DNA of 64,000 nucleotides from contig CM043877.1 of the NCBI GenBank assembly GCA_023846275.1, positions 15,111,107 to 15,175,106 on the forward strand, written 5' to 3'. Each line of letters opens with the position of its first letter. Position 1 is the stretch's first letter. The notes beneath the pieces were generated by a model. That model ran no database searches, had not been told where the DNA came from, and saw only the letters and a list, made by a program, of their open reading frames with translations. The DNA is from Vanilla planifolia. Lineage: Eukaryota > Streptophyta > Magnoliopsida > Asparagales > Orchidaceae. A program made the position numbers and the translations under genes. Below are positions 1 through 13,025 of the stretch, piece by piece.

Positions 1-2929
1 TTGTTACATTCAACCAAAATTATCTCTTATTATCCTTTTGCTATGGCAGCATTGTATTATATATTCACAACAATGTATTATACAATTAGCTTACAATGCA
101 ATTAGCATATAAGATCTTTCCAATTGTGTGATATTTCTCTCAAGTCTTTCCTTCTTATCAAATTGTACTATCTAATGTTGATGTATTACAATACGATGAG
201 ATTCAATAGTTGCTTTCAAAGTTAGCTACCTTACAACCACACCTTATGATTCCCTTTAGTACTTGTCTTAAGCTGATCATATTATATGAAAGAATATATT
301 GATATCATATGATTATCTTAAGAAAGCTTATTTTTTTTGTCTTCTTCAACTAATCTTACTATATATATAATGACAATATCATTCTATGTAATGGTTATGA
401 ATATGTCATTTTTGGAGCATAATTTGCCTCTTTTTTACAAAATCTCAAGATAGTCTCATGTGATTCAAATACCTACTCCAAGCATAACTTAAACTCCAAG
501 ATAATAAGAAAAGAAAGACAACTATATTATACTATATGATACCACACTAACTCATGCCTAATTCATCTTTTCCATGCTATATCAATTTTTGGTACTTATA
601 TTGTAGCTCTTTTTTAAAGGAAATAAATTCTTTAACTATTATAAGACTCTCTCCCTTCCCTTACACTTCACTTTGCTTAATTGTGTTGGAACAACCATAT
701 GCGTCATTACCTTTTACTTCCTCTGATTAAAATCAATTCTTATAATGCAGCCACTATTTCTTACACTCTTCCCTTTATTGAAACTCAATTGAAGAGAACA
801 TGACAACTCTTTCAGCTCTCTCCCTCTAGCCTTTCCAATTTCTTCTTACCTAAGCAAATAAGAAAGTTTCTTTTAGTCAAACATGGCACCTGATTAAGAT
901 AAAAATTAGTCGTTTTTATACACACAAACACACATAGACACAGACACAGACATACACAGATATATATATCAAAATTTCTCAATTATAACAAATCTAGTCT
1001 AATTTTAAAAAGTCAAACTAATACTAATAAGTTTATTTTAAAGAGTTCTTTCTAATAGTATATTAATTTTAAAATTCAAATCTTTCTTTAAAAAATAATA
1101 CATTTTTTGAGATAAATCCAAAATAATATCATTATATTTTGGCCTTGAAATATAAGCTTAACTTGATGATTAAAAACTAATTATATGCTAATCCTTATAT
1201 TTAAAATATACAAAATGATTAATCTAAAATATAGTATAATAATGCCACAAACTCTTCTCCCTATGTTTCTCCTAAGCTCTTTTTTCTTCTTCAAATCTTT
1301 CTCTTAAACTCATGCATGATCAAACAAGAATCATGGGAAAGAAATAAGAGTTTTAAATAATCATTTTAATAATAAAAGAATTTAAAATAAAATATTTTTT
1401 TATCTTTTCATTTTTAAAAAATTCTTAAAAAATCTAAACAACTTATAAAAATCATAAATAATGTGGTAACAAATTATTCATACCAAAACATTGTTAATAG
1501 TTGCTCAATTCTCAAATCACACTACTAGCAATATGACATGCCTTTTGAGACTACTTAAATTCAATAATATTTTACTTACAAATCTTTGTCGACTGAAACC
1601 ATTATTAAGTACACATATTCAAATATATTTTATAATTAAATAATTTGAATTGTCATATTATGGCCAAAGTGTTGGAGACTTGATATATGCTTTTAAAGAA
1701 AAAAAAAATTTGTAAGAGTAAACCTATCTTATATGCAATGGTTTGAAATATTGATTTACTTATTATCATATTTATGTTGATAATATTGTTAATATAAAAA
1801 TAACAAATAAGTAGAAATCAAAATAAGAAAAATAAAATATGTAAGGAAAATATTAAAAATTGTAATAATTACTCTCAAAAAGCATCGTTAGTTTTTATTT
1901 GACTTTGGTTACACTATTTATTTTGGATCATTAAATATTTTGACTACAATTAATAAATATGATATAAGCAAAAGTTTGATATTATTGATTTGTGATTACT
2001 ATATTATTTCTTGAGATTATAAGTACACACATAAATGATAGAGTTTTTTTAATCAAGATATTTTTTATAGTTACTTAGAAAATATGATATAATAACTTTT
2101 AAATGTCATTTAAAATCTATAGGTGCAAATGAAAAGCTATTTCGAGTGATAAAAAAATAAATGTAAACAAGAGGTTTCAAAAGAATTTTGGAAGCCTTAT
2201 AAATTTGATAAATACAAGATTAAATATTATATACTTAGCCTTATTTTGAGATTTATGTATAATATTTTTGCCACATCATCTTAAAATAACCAATAAGATT
2301 ATGCACCTTATGAAATTTATTATAAATTTTTTTCCTTATTTTAATTTAGTTTATTGCATTGATTAGACAAATTCTAATTCCTAAAAAAACAAATAGAAAT
2401 ACCTTAGAGTTCAAAAACAAACTAATAGACTTATCTACATTAAAGCTTGAATACAAACTAAAAAAAAAATTAAAAATTTTTACACACTTCAACATAGTTT
2501 AAAAAATATATTTTACAATTTCTAAAATTGATAATGAAGAATTCTATATTCCATAAGATAATTAAACATATAAAATTTTAATATCACTATATACATCACA
2601 TGTTAAAAGAATAATCGTATTTAAATATCCTTTTTTTAAATTTAAGTTAGATGATTCGAAATTATTATTAAAGAGTTTATATTAAAAAAGAAATATTATA
2701 ATAATTTTTAATTAGAATAATTAATATTTTATAAATTTTTTAATAAATAAATATTAGATAAGATTAAAAAAATTATGATTTAATTTATTATATTTAAAAA
2801 AATTTATCATTTAAATGAATTTCGAATTAAAAAATTATCAAATCTTTTTTCAATAAAAAATTATTATATTTGTTTTTTTCTAAACCTTTTCCAACGATTT
2901 ATATCACTAAATAAACCGAAAATGGTATA
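1..2929. other. AT-rich intergenic DNA, no gene seen
   Basis: Very AT-rich sequence without an open frame of gene-like composition on either strand. A short run of CA/GACA-type simple sequence followed by TA repeats lies near 920-970. Long poly-A/T and TTTAAA-rich stretches fill 1,000-2,900. No RNA gene or element termini were recognised. Confidence 0.6.
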
Positions 2930-3240
2930 ATGATGCGTTCACTCGATGACGTGGCTTTCCTTTAGTCGGAAGGCTGCGGACGTTGCCGAATCGAAGACAA
3001 TGGCATCAACGTAATAAGTTGGAAGCGTTGATGGTATAAGAGTCAAATGATTGCCCATTTCCGCATGCGGGGAAGCTTGCCGGACATCGTTTACGGATAT
3101 CTGAACTAATGGAACAGTGCCACCTGTCAATAGAGATCTCCAGTGTGGGTCCCAACTGTGCAGACAAAAAAAATGTGGAAACCGACTTTAAGCAGATTTT
3201 CTACTCGTTTTATGGTTCTTTTCAGATGTCACGTGGCAGC
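2930..3240. promoter_or_regulatory. GC-richer island with ACGT boxes, promoter-like
   Basis: This roughly 300-base block is clearly richer in G and C than the DNA on both sides. It carries TGACGTGGC near 2,946-2,954 and CACGTGGCAG near 3,230-3,239. These are ACGT-core elements of the kind bound by plant bZIP factors (G-box/ABRE class). A 63-codon frame runs on the minus strand across the block, but it begins with TTG rather than ATG and matches no family I recognise. The block may be a promoter fragment, a gene relic or part of a transposon that carried such sequence. No gene start is visible beside it. Confidence 0.25.
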
Positions 3241-4490
3241 GATTATGTCCATAATTTAAATATAAAAAATGAATTAAAATAATTTATTATTTAATTAAAT
3301 CTAATATTGGTTATTTAAGTTCATTCTTACATTTATATATTTATATTATTTTTTAGTTGCTATTTCTCAAGCATTTTAGGATCATATTTGCAAATTGCAT
3401 TTCAATTTTCTTTTTCAAAAATATTTTATTATAAAAATTTCTCTTTTAAAGGTACAAAAATATTTTCCTATTTTTGTAATCTTAAAAATTATTTGAAGTT
3501 GATATATTTGCACGTAAGGTTCATGATGATTATTTGATAAACTTTCATAATATTATAGAAAAACAAAAAATAAGTATAATATTGCATTTTTTAGCTTTTT
3601 GAAAAATAGATGATAAATAAATATAGTAATTATAGAAGATACAAATAATCTAAAATATTTATTCCAATCTTTGGTCATAGCAACAAGTATAGTAGTAATA
3701 ACCTTATATTTATATCACAAGGAACAAGGTTATATTTGATATAATTATTAATAAATATTAAATCCATGAATAAGAATAATTTTAAATATTATTAAAAAAA
3801 TATATGTTTGATAAATATATCATTAATAAAACTTTTTGATATTATAAAATGACTAAAATAATATTTGTTTTTCTTTTAATAAATGAGCACAAACAATTGA
3901 AATTATTTTAAATAAAAAAATATCTTTTACTTTTATATTTTGATTATAACTCAAAATGCATTTTTTTTTATAAAAATTGAAATTCTTAAATAATATGAGA
4001 AATATAATCTAAATAAAATAGAGATTTATATAGTGAACCACGTCATCAAATTCATTATAAATAATAATCCACAAGTTTCTCTTTTTCCAAGAATGATAAA
4101 ATACTAATGAAAATATTCTTTTAAAACTATTTCTAAATAATAAAATATAACCATTTTTCCACTTTAGAATAACATAAATATCTAAAAAAATACTTTAAAA
4201 ATATCAAATTGCATCACTATGTGAAATTAAAAGAATAATATTATTTTTATGTGATTTAGAATAATTTAACCTTTTACATAATACTCAATAATGTTGGGTT
4301 CTCAATCCTTCCATAAATCACATTGATATAAATAATAGAAATTTCATCATTTTATAAATTATTTGATATTATATTTGCATTAATGGAGGCTATTATAAGT
4401 AGTCATTTTGTGTTAGGTGGGAATCTCTACCTATTAAAGCTTCAATGAACAAAGAAAAATATTACAAGCTAATCAACATTAATAGTAATG
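3241..4490. other. AT-rich intergenic DNA, nothing recognised
   Basis: Low-complexity AT-rich sequence with many A/T homopolymer runs. No credible frame, RNA gene or repeat boundary was seen. Confidence 0.6.
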
Positions 4491-5900
4491 TATACTTTAA
4501 AAAATAATTATTATTACATAAATTATTAAAATCAAAATAATTATTACAAATGTACCCAACGAGTTAGACTTAACCCAGATCAAGACCGGATTGAAATAAT
4601 TTTGTCCAAAATTGATCGAACCAAATTGATCGAACCATTTGTAATTGGATCCATTTTGATCTTGCAAACAAACAAAGCATAACAAAAACAATATGTATAA
4701 AGAAAGGTTACATGGAAAACAGTAATGTTTACTCTTATTGTTTGTTGAATGCAAGAGCTTCACATGGAACTGCCTTATATAGCTGATCTTAAAACAGTTC
4801 AAGCCACTGCTTCATGAACAAAACCAGCTTGACATCACAAGAAACCCATGTGGGACTTTATGCAATGAAGTGATTGATCAGAAGTTAGCCATGAATGACC
4901 CACAAGCTCATCAAGAGAGACAACTTGACCCCTAACAAGGAAGAGAAGGCAATAAAAGCCATTAATAAGTGACCTGATATCATGGTGAACTCGAGATTTA
5001 CTGCACAAAAGTGCACTGCAACAACAAAGAAAAAAGGCAAAGATAATATAGGCATTGATGTTTGTGTTTGTTTGCTGCTTGTAAGCATGGCTTATCTACC
5101 TTTCTCTTCTCTTTTCTGTAAAAATTTCCTTTCAAACATTGTTATTAGAACTTTGAAGTCGGCTGAAAGATCGAAGATTGCTTGAAAATTGGATTGAATT
5201 TGGGTTAGATTCGGATCGAAATAACCATATCTCTAAACATATTTAGATCAAAAAATTGAATTGATAAACCTTAAATGAAGATCAAGTCAAAACCTTCCTA
5301 CCCAATATTTGGATAAGATCAAGAAAGAATCGAGAAACTTCGATCCAATCTTGAGCCAAACCAGATCCGCTTGGATCGAATTGTAAACAAGACTTGTCTC
5401 TATCAAACATGACCTACATCAAAGTTGTGCATCAGTATCAACATGCATTAAACTTTTCAGCTATTTTTCTTCACTTTACCAGATTTGTTCATTTACTGCT
5501 TCAATCATTGAGCACACTTAGCAGACTGCCATTGGTTGGAACAAAAGATGATCTAAAATCTCAAGTGCCTTCATCTTGGATTCTATTCTTGTGGTCTACA
5601 TGTTTGAGAGCTCAAAAAATCATCAGAAGTAGCTTTCTTTTGAACAGGGACATCTACACAGAAGCCCATAGCTATGCTGGCATTTGCAATTAAGCATAGA
5701 AGAAGGATTGATCCAAAGAGCATCTGTCCTTATCTCTCGTGTTAGGATTCCCAAGGGAAGCATACTTTTTTGATGAGTTCTCTTAGTAAAGAAAAAGGCA
5801 ATGTGGGACAAGAAGAAGAAGGAAAGGTGATGTTAGTTTGGATAGGCACTAAGAAACTTCAAGCAAGGAAGATTAGAACTGAGTTGTCTTAGTGTAAGTA
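4491..5900. other. Mixed-composition intergenic block with several short frames
   Basis: Composition is less extreme than on either side and several frames of 60-100 codons occur on both strands, none resembling a known family. Short imperfect motifs built on GATCGAAC/TTGGATC recur near 4,610-4,650 and 5,160-5,380, suggesting an old repeat. The only frame with a recognisable feature is the short signal-peptide-like ORF described separately at 5,583-5,723. Confidence 0.4.
5583..5723 (-). CDS. Possible small secreted peptide ORF (46 aa)
   Basis: An ATG-initiated minus-strand frame of 46 codons. Residues 1-18 look like a signal peptide: MLFGSILLLCLIANASIA is a short hydrophobic core ending in small residues that could fit a cleavage site. 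A short hydrophilic tail follows, with two cysteines (about residues 22 and 42) and the segment VPVQKKATSDDF. No known peptide-hormone or defensin motif is visible. The frame may be complete or may be the first exon of a longer gene, since splice joins to further exons were not evident. A longer frame on the opposite strand overlaps it and has no recognisable character. Chance occurrence is quite possible at this length. Confidence 0.18.
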   Translation of the reverse strand: MLFGSILLLCLIANASIAMGFCVDVPVQKKATSDDFLSSQTCRPQE

Positions 5901-7150
5901 GCTTTATCCTATATTGTATAGATTGTTGTCAAATCTCGAACCCTTGACTTGTACTAATGACCTTCGACCCGTATAGAGTACAATTATGATTGTAGTGTAA
6001 AGTCTCCTACAAATGCTCTTATAAGTATTTTTCTTGCATTAGTATTACTTCAAAAGTTTATGAGCTACATATATTAAACTTGGATGACATTGATATAAGT
6101 TGCTTTTAGTGAATATTGGTACAAAGTAGCAAAAATTGTTAATGATGAAAGAGACAAAGGGAAGATAAGTACCTATTTCATATCTTTTAAGGCCTTATTT
6201 GTTTAAAAGGTTGTGCTCTTAACATTGTATTGTAATGAAGGCATGCTTGAGACTCTTTTCTCAAATTTTAGGAAAGCTTTTCTATTGTTTTATAATATAA
6301 TTGTTAGACATTTATTTTATCTCCTCTAAAAATAAAATAATAATTTGATCATTATATAATAATTTTATTCATGAAATTATGTATAGACCATAATTTATGA
6401 AATATTTGTATATTTTAATCATATGCTCTCACCTGATTAATCTCATTGTATTTTTTTCAACTCAATACATTATGAATGTAATAGACAAAAAATTTTCAAC
6501 CGATGATATGATGTGACTAAACTCAAGTGAAAAGATAAAATATAAGAAATACAACAAAAACTTTATTTGGTATAGATTTTAAAAATATTTAAAGAAATAT
6601 ACAAACCTTAAATTTTGTAAGAGACTATTTCATTATTAAAATAAAAATTTTTAAAGTCAATTTGTAATAATTTTTATTACTACTTCAAAACTCTTTTTTA
6701 AGAAAATAAACATAAGAGTAACTTTAAGAAGAAAAAAATGCATTTTAATAATACATGAAAAGAAACCTAATGATAAAAATAATTAAACTTAAAAATAAAA
6801 ATGAATTTTCAAACCTAATTTGCATTGCTTTTTTAGGTGAAAGGAATTTGATTTGATTTTATTATACAAAATTAGTTTAACACTTCATTATGAATACATT
6901 ATTCTCTTTCATATTAGGAATTAATAAAAAAAAATTATACATAAATCAACTCTTTATGTGATTCGTTGTTTTTTTTAAATTCATTTCAATCCAAACAACA
7001 ATAAGACAGATAAAACAAATCTCATTTTCCTACTTTTCATTGAAATGAATTAAAACAAAGGTGATCATATTGTTTTTTTTATGAAACTATAATATATTAA
7101 AATCAAAAGTACATAAGTCATACAAGTATTTCACATATGAGATCCTCACA
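5901..7150. other. AT-rich intergenic DNA, nothing recognised
   Basis: AT-rich non-coding sequence with no frame or repeat structure that I can support. Confidence 0.55.
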
Positions 7151-7155
7151 GAGGA

Positions 7156-7977
7156 TCAAACATAAAAATCTAACAACATAAGTTTGATGAGGGGCTTAGG
7201 AAGGGATTTCCCGAATTCCCATACGAACTCATTACAGCATGCAGCACGTGCTACCCAGTCAGTAGGTGCATTCTTTTCTTTATGGATATGAGAAAACCTA
7301 ATTGTCTCCAGACATCCGGCATACCTGACAGTCTCAACAAAGTGGCCAACCACAGGGGGGTGGGATATCATCTCTCGGACCTCCTGAAGCGCCGTCATCG
7401 AGTCGGTCTAAATCTCCACGGCCCTGTGGTGGGTAAGGGAACCCCTTAGCATGTTAAGGGCCTTGAGCATGGCCTAGACCTCCATCGCATCGACAGCCTG
7501 AGAGAAAACCCTCTTACAAGCCACCAAGAGCAGCCTCCCCATGCAGTCTTTCACTACCAGGGCAAGGCCAGCAGTGTTATCCCCTACCGCAACATCGCAA
7601 TTCACTTTTATCCATCCTGTTGGGGGGGGGGAACCCAACCATAGGTTATAAGCAGGTCCGAAGAATTGCAAGGATTCCCGTTGGATAGGGATGAATAGAA
7701 ATTTTGTTGTATTACTGCAGTAATCACCTCGATCTTGATCATCCTTAGCAGCGTGCATGGCATGACCATCGGATTGTTATGTCTCATCGCATTCCTCCTT
7801 GCCCAGATGTAGTACATGGGGGTGGTCAACGTGGCAGCATGCCCAGCGCCAGCGCCACGTCGTGCTGTCGACGAACCCATGAACCTCAGGAGCTGGTCGA
7901 GGAAAGTCAGCTCGGCACCCGCACCCGTGGGCCGTCCCAGTGCAGCCACTGCCCCACGGGCCTGGCAGTAAAAACAA
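7156..7977 (-). pseudogene. Decayed LINE (non-LTR retrotransposon) C-terminus: zf-RVT-like tail plus RNase H
   Basis: Read on the minus strand, this GC-richer block resembles the 3' end of a plant LINE ORF2. First comes a YYIWARRNAMRHNN-type segment (7,780-7,830), typical of the region after the reverse transcriptase. Then comes a plant RNase H fold of the RVT_3 type: GWIKVNCDVAVG with the first catalytic Asp, a DAMEV segment at the expected Glu, a TDSMTALQEV segment with the next Asp, and FSHIHKEKNAPTDWVARAA as the C-terminal helix. A G9 run at 7,621-7,629 coincides with a change of frame, and in-frame stops interrupt the RNase H region, so it is not functional. No reverse transcriptase core lies upstream, so this is a 5'-truncated fragment. 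A captured host RNase H-like gene piece is the alternative. Confidence 0.6.
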
Positions 7978-8318
7978 AGTTGTTTCTTCCTAATGTTATC
8001 AGAGATTCACTTGGAACAGATGTTTAACCTAATTTCAATGTTCAACTGCAAAAAGTACTAAAAGAGTGCAGAAAGAACTACACTAAAACTGCTTAACTAC
8101 TCACAACAACAACTTTTAAATGACAATTTTCCCACCATAGCCTAAAGCTGCATCAAACAATGCATCATATTTTTGACACCACATTGGTCAGTAAAAACTA
8201 TAATTAATTGACTTATTCAATAATATATCATGTTTACATTTTTCATTACACACATGAACAGAGAGAACACATGAAGAAATAAACAATGAACCAAGCTTGC
8301 CAATCAGCATTTGTAGCA

Positions 8319-11300
8319 TCAAGGAGGCAGTCCTGCACATATCCTGGCCCTTTGAGCTCTTAGGCTCTCAATCTCAGCTTGGGCATTCGCCTTTTCTTGC
8401 TCGTTATCAGTTCTAAGATCCCGCAGCAAGTTTGAAATTCTTCTGTCTATGCTTTTGATCTGCTTCGTTGCGCCGAGTAATGCATCAAGCACTGTTTATT
8501 TCTATGTATCATGTACTTGGAGAACTTTCAAGGTTTCAAGAAGAGATGTATAAAGGATAAAACCTTGCGATGAGGCCATCGAGACATTCCGTGCTTTCGA
8601 CAGATCTTTTTGAGAGCAGTGGAGCAGATGCGGAGTTCTTTAGCTGCTTCAGATATGGGAAGGTGAAAGTAATCAGCCAGGTCTTTTATATGAAGCTTTC
8701 CAGTTCTTTCTCTCTGTATCAAAGTGAGGATAAGCCATTATAAGAAGTTAGTGAACTTTCCTGCTACAACTTCTTTCAAGCACACTATCAAGTTTTTCTT
8801 GTTTTGGGAGTTGTTACCAAGGTCTCATGTGATCTGAGTTTCCTTCCTAATTACATTTAACTCAGGTTTTACAAACAAAATTCAAGAAAACAAAAAAAGC
8901 TCTTCTTTCTGCACTATAGTTCTATAATGGTACATATAATGACGCATAGACAACAATTTACATGATCTAAAATGCAGGAAGCATGATTTGGTTCATTGGT
9001 GAGGGAGCAAAGTAGCCAACAATGAAGATTTGAGCAGCTAAAACTGTCCAGATGATGCAGGCTATATTTTTCTTCTCATAGCTTCTGAAAACATTGTTTT
9101 CAGTAAAAAAAAAAAAAAAAATCCTGTAAATGCATTGAAGGAAAGCATGTGTTTTCATTGCCATTCTACCGAATTCCAAACATGTTATTACCATTTGGGC
9201 ATTTAGTGAAAAGTATGAATAGGCTTTTAATATTGTCCACATTTGTTAGTGAAGATAACTTCAAGACAAGATACTCAAATAACACTTTCTTTATGAGTTT
9301 TTTTTAGTGTTTGTATTAGAATATACCAAGGAGATTCCACAGGAACTCATTAATTTGCTTAGTTCTTTTGAGTTTGTTAGAAGATATCAAGAAGATTTTA
9401 ACCAGTGGACAACTTTTATGCCAATAAAACCTACTATTAGCAGAGCAATATCTCTCTTTAAGCTCAAAAGAATAAGAAACATTGTTACCTGTGCAGCAAT
9501 TCCAGTCTTTGAAGTCCTGTTGGCTCCATCATTGTATGAGGCAGGCTTGGCTTGACATAAACCTAATATTGTGTGAAAGGAAACAAAGGCTTGTAATAAT
9601 TAATCAAATATTTGTGAGCTGCAGTAATATTTTAACAAGAAAATTATTTGGATGAAGCTAACCTGTCCCAAAAGATAAATGAAATTTTCCCTGGCTCGTA
9701 GAGGGTTCACCATCATAGCTCATTCTCACACACAGTGCATCAAAAAATGCAGAAACTGAGTCATGCTCCAATGCATACTTATCTCGATGACGCAAGAAGG
9801 CATAGTCAATTAAGAACTTCTTCACCCACTCAAAGCTTTGCTTGCTAAGACTGCCCATTCATAAACTTTAAATCAAGTATCAAACAAAGAACAATTTACT
9901 TTGCAAGTAAAAGACATCATAACACAAGAGTTATAGAGCTTATTGGTTTTAGATCATCTAGATGTTATGTAATACTTTATCTAAATACTTGTGATAAGGG
10001 GAGTAGTTCCCTTATGTTGCAATCTTTGATCAAACCCTGCTTTACTAAAGGAGAACAAGTCTAGTCCTCGTTACCTGACTATGGCCGGGGTTATGGTTTT
10101 GTTAGGATGGGAATGGTGGCAATCCAGACTAGCTATTATATGGATTCATGCCCATATGCTTTGCATGTTTGGATGACTACTATTGTGCTAAGGTTTGCAT
10201 TTGCTGTTACTTTATTTATTGTAATTAAAATTTTAGCATTTGTTCCACTTCAATTGTTATTTTAATCATCTACAATTAATTTAGTCCCTAAGTTATTGGC
10301 TTTGTTAGCTACAATGATTTCTTAGTTGAATGAGCCTTTAGTTTCACATCTCATAAAGATGCCACTAACATATGCTGGAGCCAAGTCTAATTTCTTTCTT
10401 CTTTTTGCTTTTCTGGAAGTTTAATTCCATGCTCAAAGTGTGAAAGATGCCACCCAAGGATCACCAACTCTCATTGTATTTAGTCATCTTTTGCATGCAT
10501 AGTGTGTTTTTCTCATCATTAATTAATTACAAGACATCTTTAGAACACTTTAAATATTTTTAAAATTTTATGACTATTGAGTAAGATATGCATGTCGCCT
10601 ATATGTCGGGCTTTTCTAATAATTAACTTCTTTATCCCAAATTTGAACGTCAATGACATCATTTGTTATAATGATATTGAATATAATAAACAATAATTAT
10701 ACATATTAAAGTATCTTAGGATTTTTGTTTAAAACATAATAATGGGTCCCATATAAAGTTGGCCACCCATAATTAGAATGCAAGCCTCAAAATTGGACTG
10801 TCTAAATACAAATTAGTGACAAGTGATTGTAGTAGTTAGAACTTTAAAACAAACAAAGCCTTAGAATAAGAGTAACGGTGATCCAAACTAGTTCTTATAT
10901 GGATGCATGCACAAATGTTTTGAATGTTTGAACAACAACAATTGTTCCAAGGATCGCATTTGTTGGTAACTTATTTCTACAACAGATTTTGTGTCTACAT
11001 TATTGGTTGTATTAGCTATTTTGATATTTTTTGTTGCATAGGTTTTAGTTTCACATCTCATAAAGAAGCCACCAAATTATGCTAGAGATCCATATCTAGT
11101 CTTGTTTATGAATTGATTTCCACGATATTATTTGAACATCCACAATTGTTTGCTTTATTTTCTTTATGCTTTTACAAGTGTGAGGAACCCCATAACAAGA
11201 AGGGATATGATAACCAAGGACTGAGAAATCTTGCCCAAGATCAACAACTTTCACAACACCAAGTCATCATTGACATATATATCATTTAATGGTGCAACTC

Positions 11301-13025
11301 AGGTTGAATTAAATTAGTTCTAGATTAAATGTGGAATCAAACAAATCTAATCAATTGTAATATAAAGTGGAACCAAACCGAACCAAAATCTCCAAGGATT
11401 CAACTCATACCCAAATTAACCTTGTTTACAAATTGATTTTCACAATATGACTTGAGCAACAAGATTTTTTTCATTATTTTCTTTTGTTATTGTGAGTGTG
11501 AGAAACTTCATTAAAAGAGAAGAAATTATGCCCAAGGAGTGAGAAATGTTGCTCAAAGATCAAAAACTTCCACCACACTAATCATTTTGGACATGCATAG
11601 TATTTAAGAGTGCAACAAATCGATTATGACAGTTGTTAACTAAATATGGAAAGGACAACTTGATCAATTATAACATGTACTATATCCAATCCCAAACCGA
11701 ATCTCAAGAGACTTGACCCATAACCAACCCAATAATTAAGAATCATAGGAGACATTGATCACTATAATATTATGACATTTATATTTATGCCTATTATTTA
11801 TTCTCCTCATGTGACAACTAAGCCAATTTTCCTCTACCATTTCTTAAAGGTCTAAACTATTTTAATTTTGTCATAATAATAATATATTATCATTAATGCC
11901 AATCTATTACAATGATTCTTTATATTATAATGGGAGATATAGTATATTATTTACCTATTGAGCTCTCATAACCAAAAAACCCATTTAGTCAAGTCCCTAA
12001 TCTCTAATTCTTAATGGTTATATTTTTTATTTTAATGATGTTAGGTCAAGCCAACTCTTGAGCATACCGAGATCCAGCAAGAACTGACCCAAATGTGCTG
12101 TTTCAATTTGATTCCAAGTCAATACTTAGTCCTTCAATTAGTTTTGCACACTTGTGATAGCATCTTCCCCACATCATTATTTGATTAGACAGCATTTAGA
12201 GATTTTTTTAACCATTTTAAAACTATTGTAAATCTAATGTGAGACTCACATGTCACAAAGATATTGGGCTCATCGAAATAACAAGACTAGTGCTCCAAAT
12301 TTGAATATTGGTGACATTATTGTGAACCAAACAAAAAATAATTATTTGATAGTATTAATAACTGGAATGCATTAGCATGTTACTGATTCTTAAGCATTGG
12401 CTAAAAGGAAATTGTTTTTGTAACCAAATCTGAAAGTTTCCAGAAGCATAAAAGCACATACTCAATGTAAGCTTGTTCCATAGCAGGGGGAAACCCATCA
12501 ACATTATAATTGACATCGAGCGTTGCATGGTAGAACTTGCCAACATTTCCATGTATTCGAAGCCGCATGTTCTTCAACCCTAACAATTCATCAACAAAAT
12601 AAATCACGAAATCTCAACTAAAAATGTGGCCTTCTCCAAAGAAATCCCTAATTTCGTCACTTACCATCGGAATGGACGACCTCTCTCAGAACAACACAGT
12701 CACTGCAGTCCAATTCGGCCCCCGGCGGGACCCAATTGGCGGCGCCCTCCTCCGCCGACCGGTCCTCGGGGGGCATTCCCTCCTCCGGAACAGGCGGCTC
12801 GCCGGAGAAGTCCCAGAGCGAGAGGTCCTGCAAGGGGTCCTCGCCCGCGACTTCGTGGTCAGCGGGCGGTGCAAGAGGCAGGGCGAGAGGCTTCGAGAGG
12901 TCGAAGTCGGGGTCGGAAAACTCCAGATAACGGAGGACGTCTTCGTTTTCGTCGGAGGCACTGTCGGGGGAAGGCGGAGATGGGAGAGGGATTGGGAAAT
13001 AATGGCGAGATTGTGAACCGTCCAT
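8319..13025 (-). CDS. RKD: RKD-type RWP-RK domain transcription factor (343 aa, 6 exons)
   Basis: Six exons on the minus strand join with consistent GT-AG boundaries and phases: 13025-12665, 12579-12462, 9850-9663, 9562-9489, 8713-8564 and 8459-8319 (TGA). The product has an acidic, Pro-rich N-terminus (residues 1-100), a conserved RKD block with CSDCVVLREVVHSDGL (about 107-122), LRIHGNVGKFYHATLD and SAFFDALCVRM, then the RWP-RK DNA-binding domain at about 250-297, ending RWPHRK at 292-297. A Leu/Glu-rich coiled-coil tail follows. RKD factors act in the nucleus. In plants they govern egg-cell identity, early embryogenesis and nucellar embryony (family knowledge). The start is the first in-frame ATG; an open frame continues upstream only from TTG. 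Exon 3 could instead begin at 9844, two codons shorter. Intron 2 is 2.6 kb and repeat-filled. Nothing looks broken. Confidence 0.9.
10320..11760. repeat. Diverged tandem duplications inside RKD intron 2
   Basis: Two diverged copies of a unit of about 320 bases start near 11,100 and 11,420. Both contain a CTTGTTTA-GAATTGATTT-like start, a GTGTGAGGAAC/GTGTGAGAAAC block, a CCAAGGA-TGAGAAAT block and a CAACTTTCACAACACC/AAACTTCCACCACACT block. A weaker third copy lies near 10,320-10,510. A shared TTTAGTTTCACATCTCATAAAGA motif also recurs (10,339 and 11,043). These are old degenerate repeats of unknown class. Confidence 0.5.

Noticed and set aside
4497-5185. Several 60-100 codon frames with hydrophobic composition
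   Set aside because: They overlap on both strands, are AT-driven, have no recognised motif and show no convincing splice partners.
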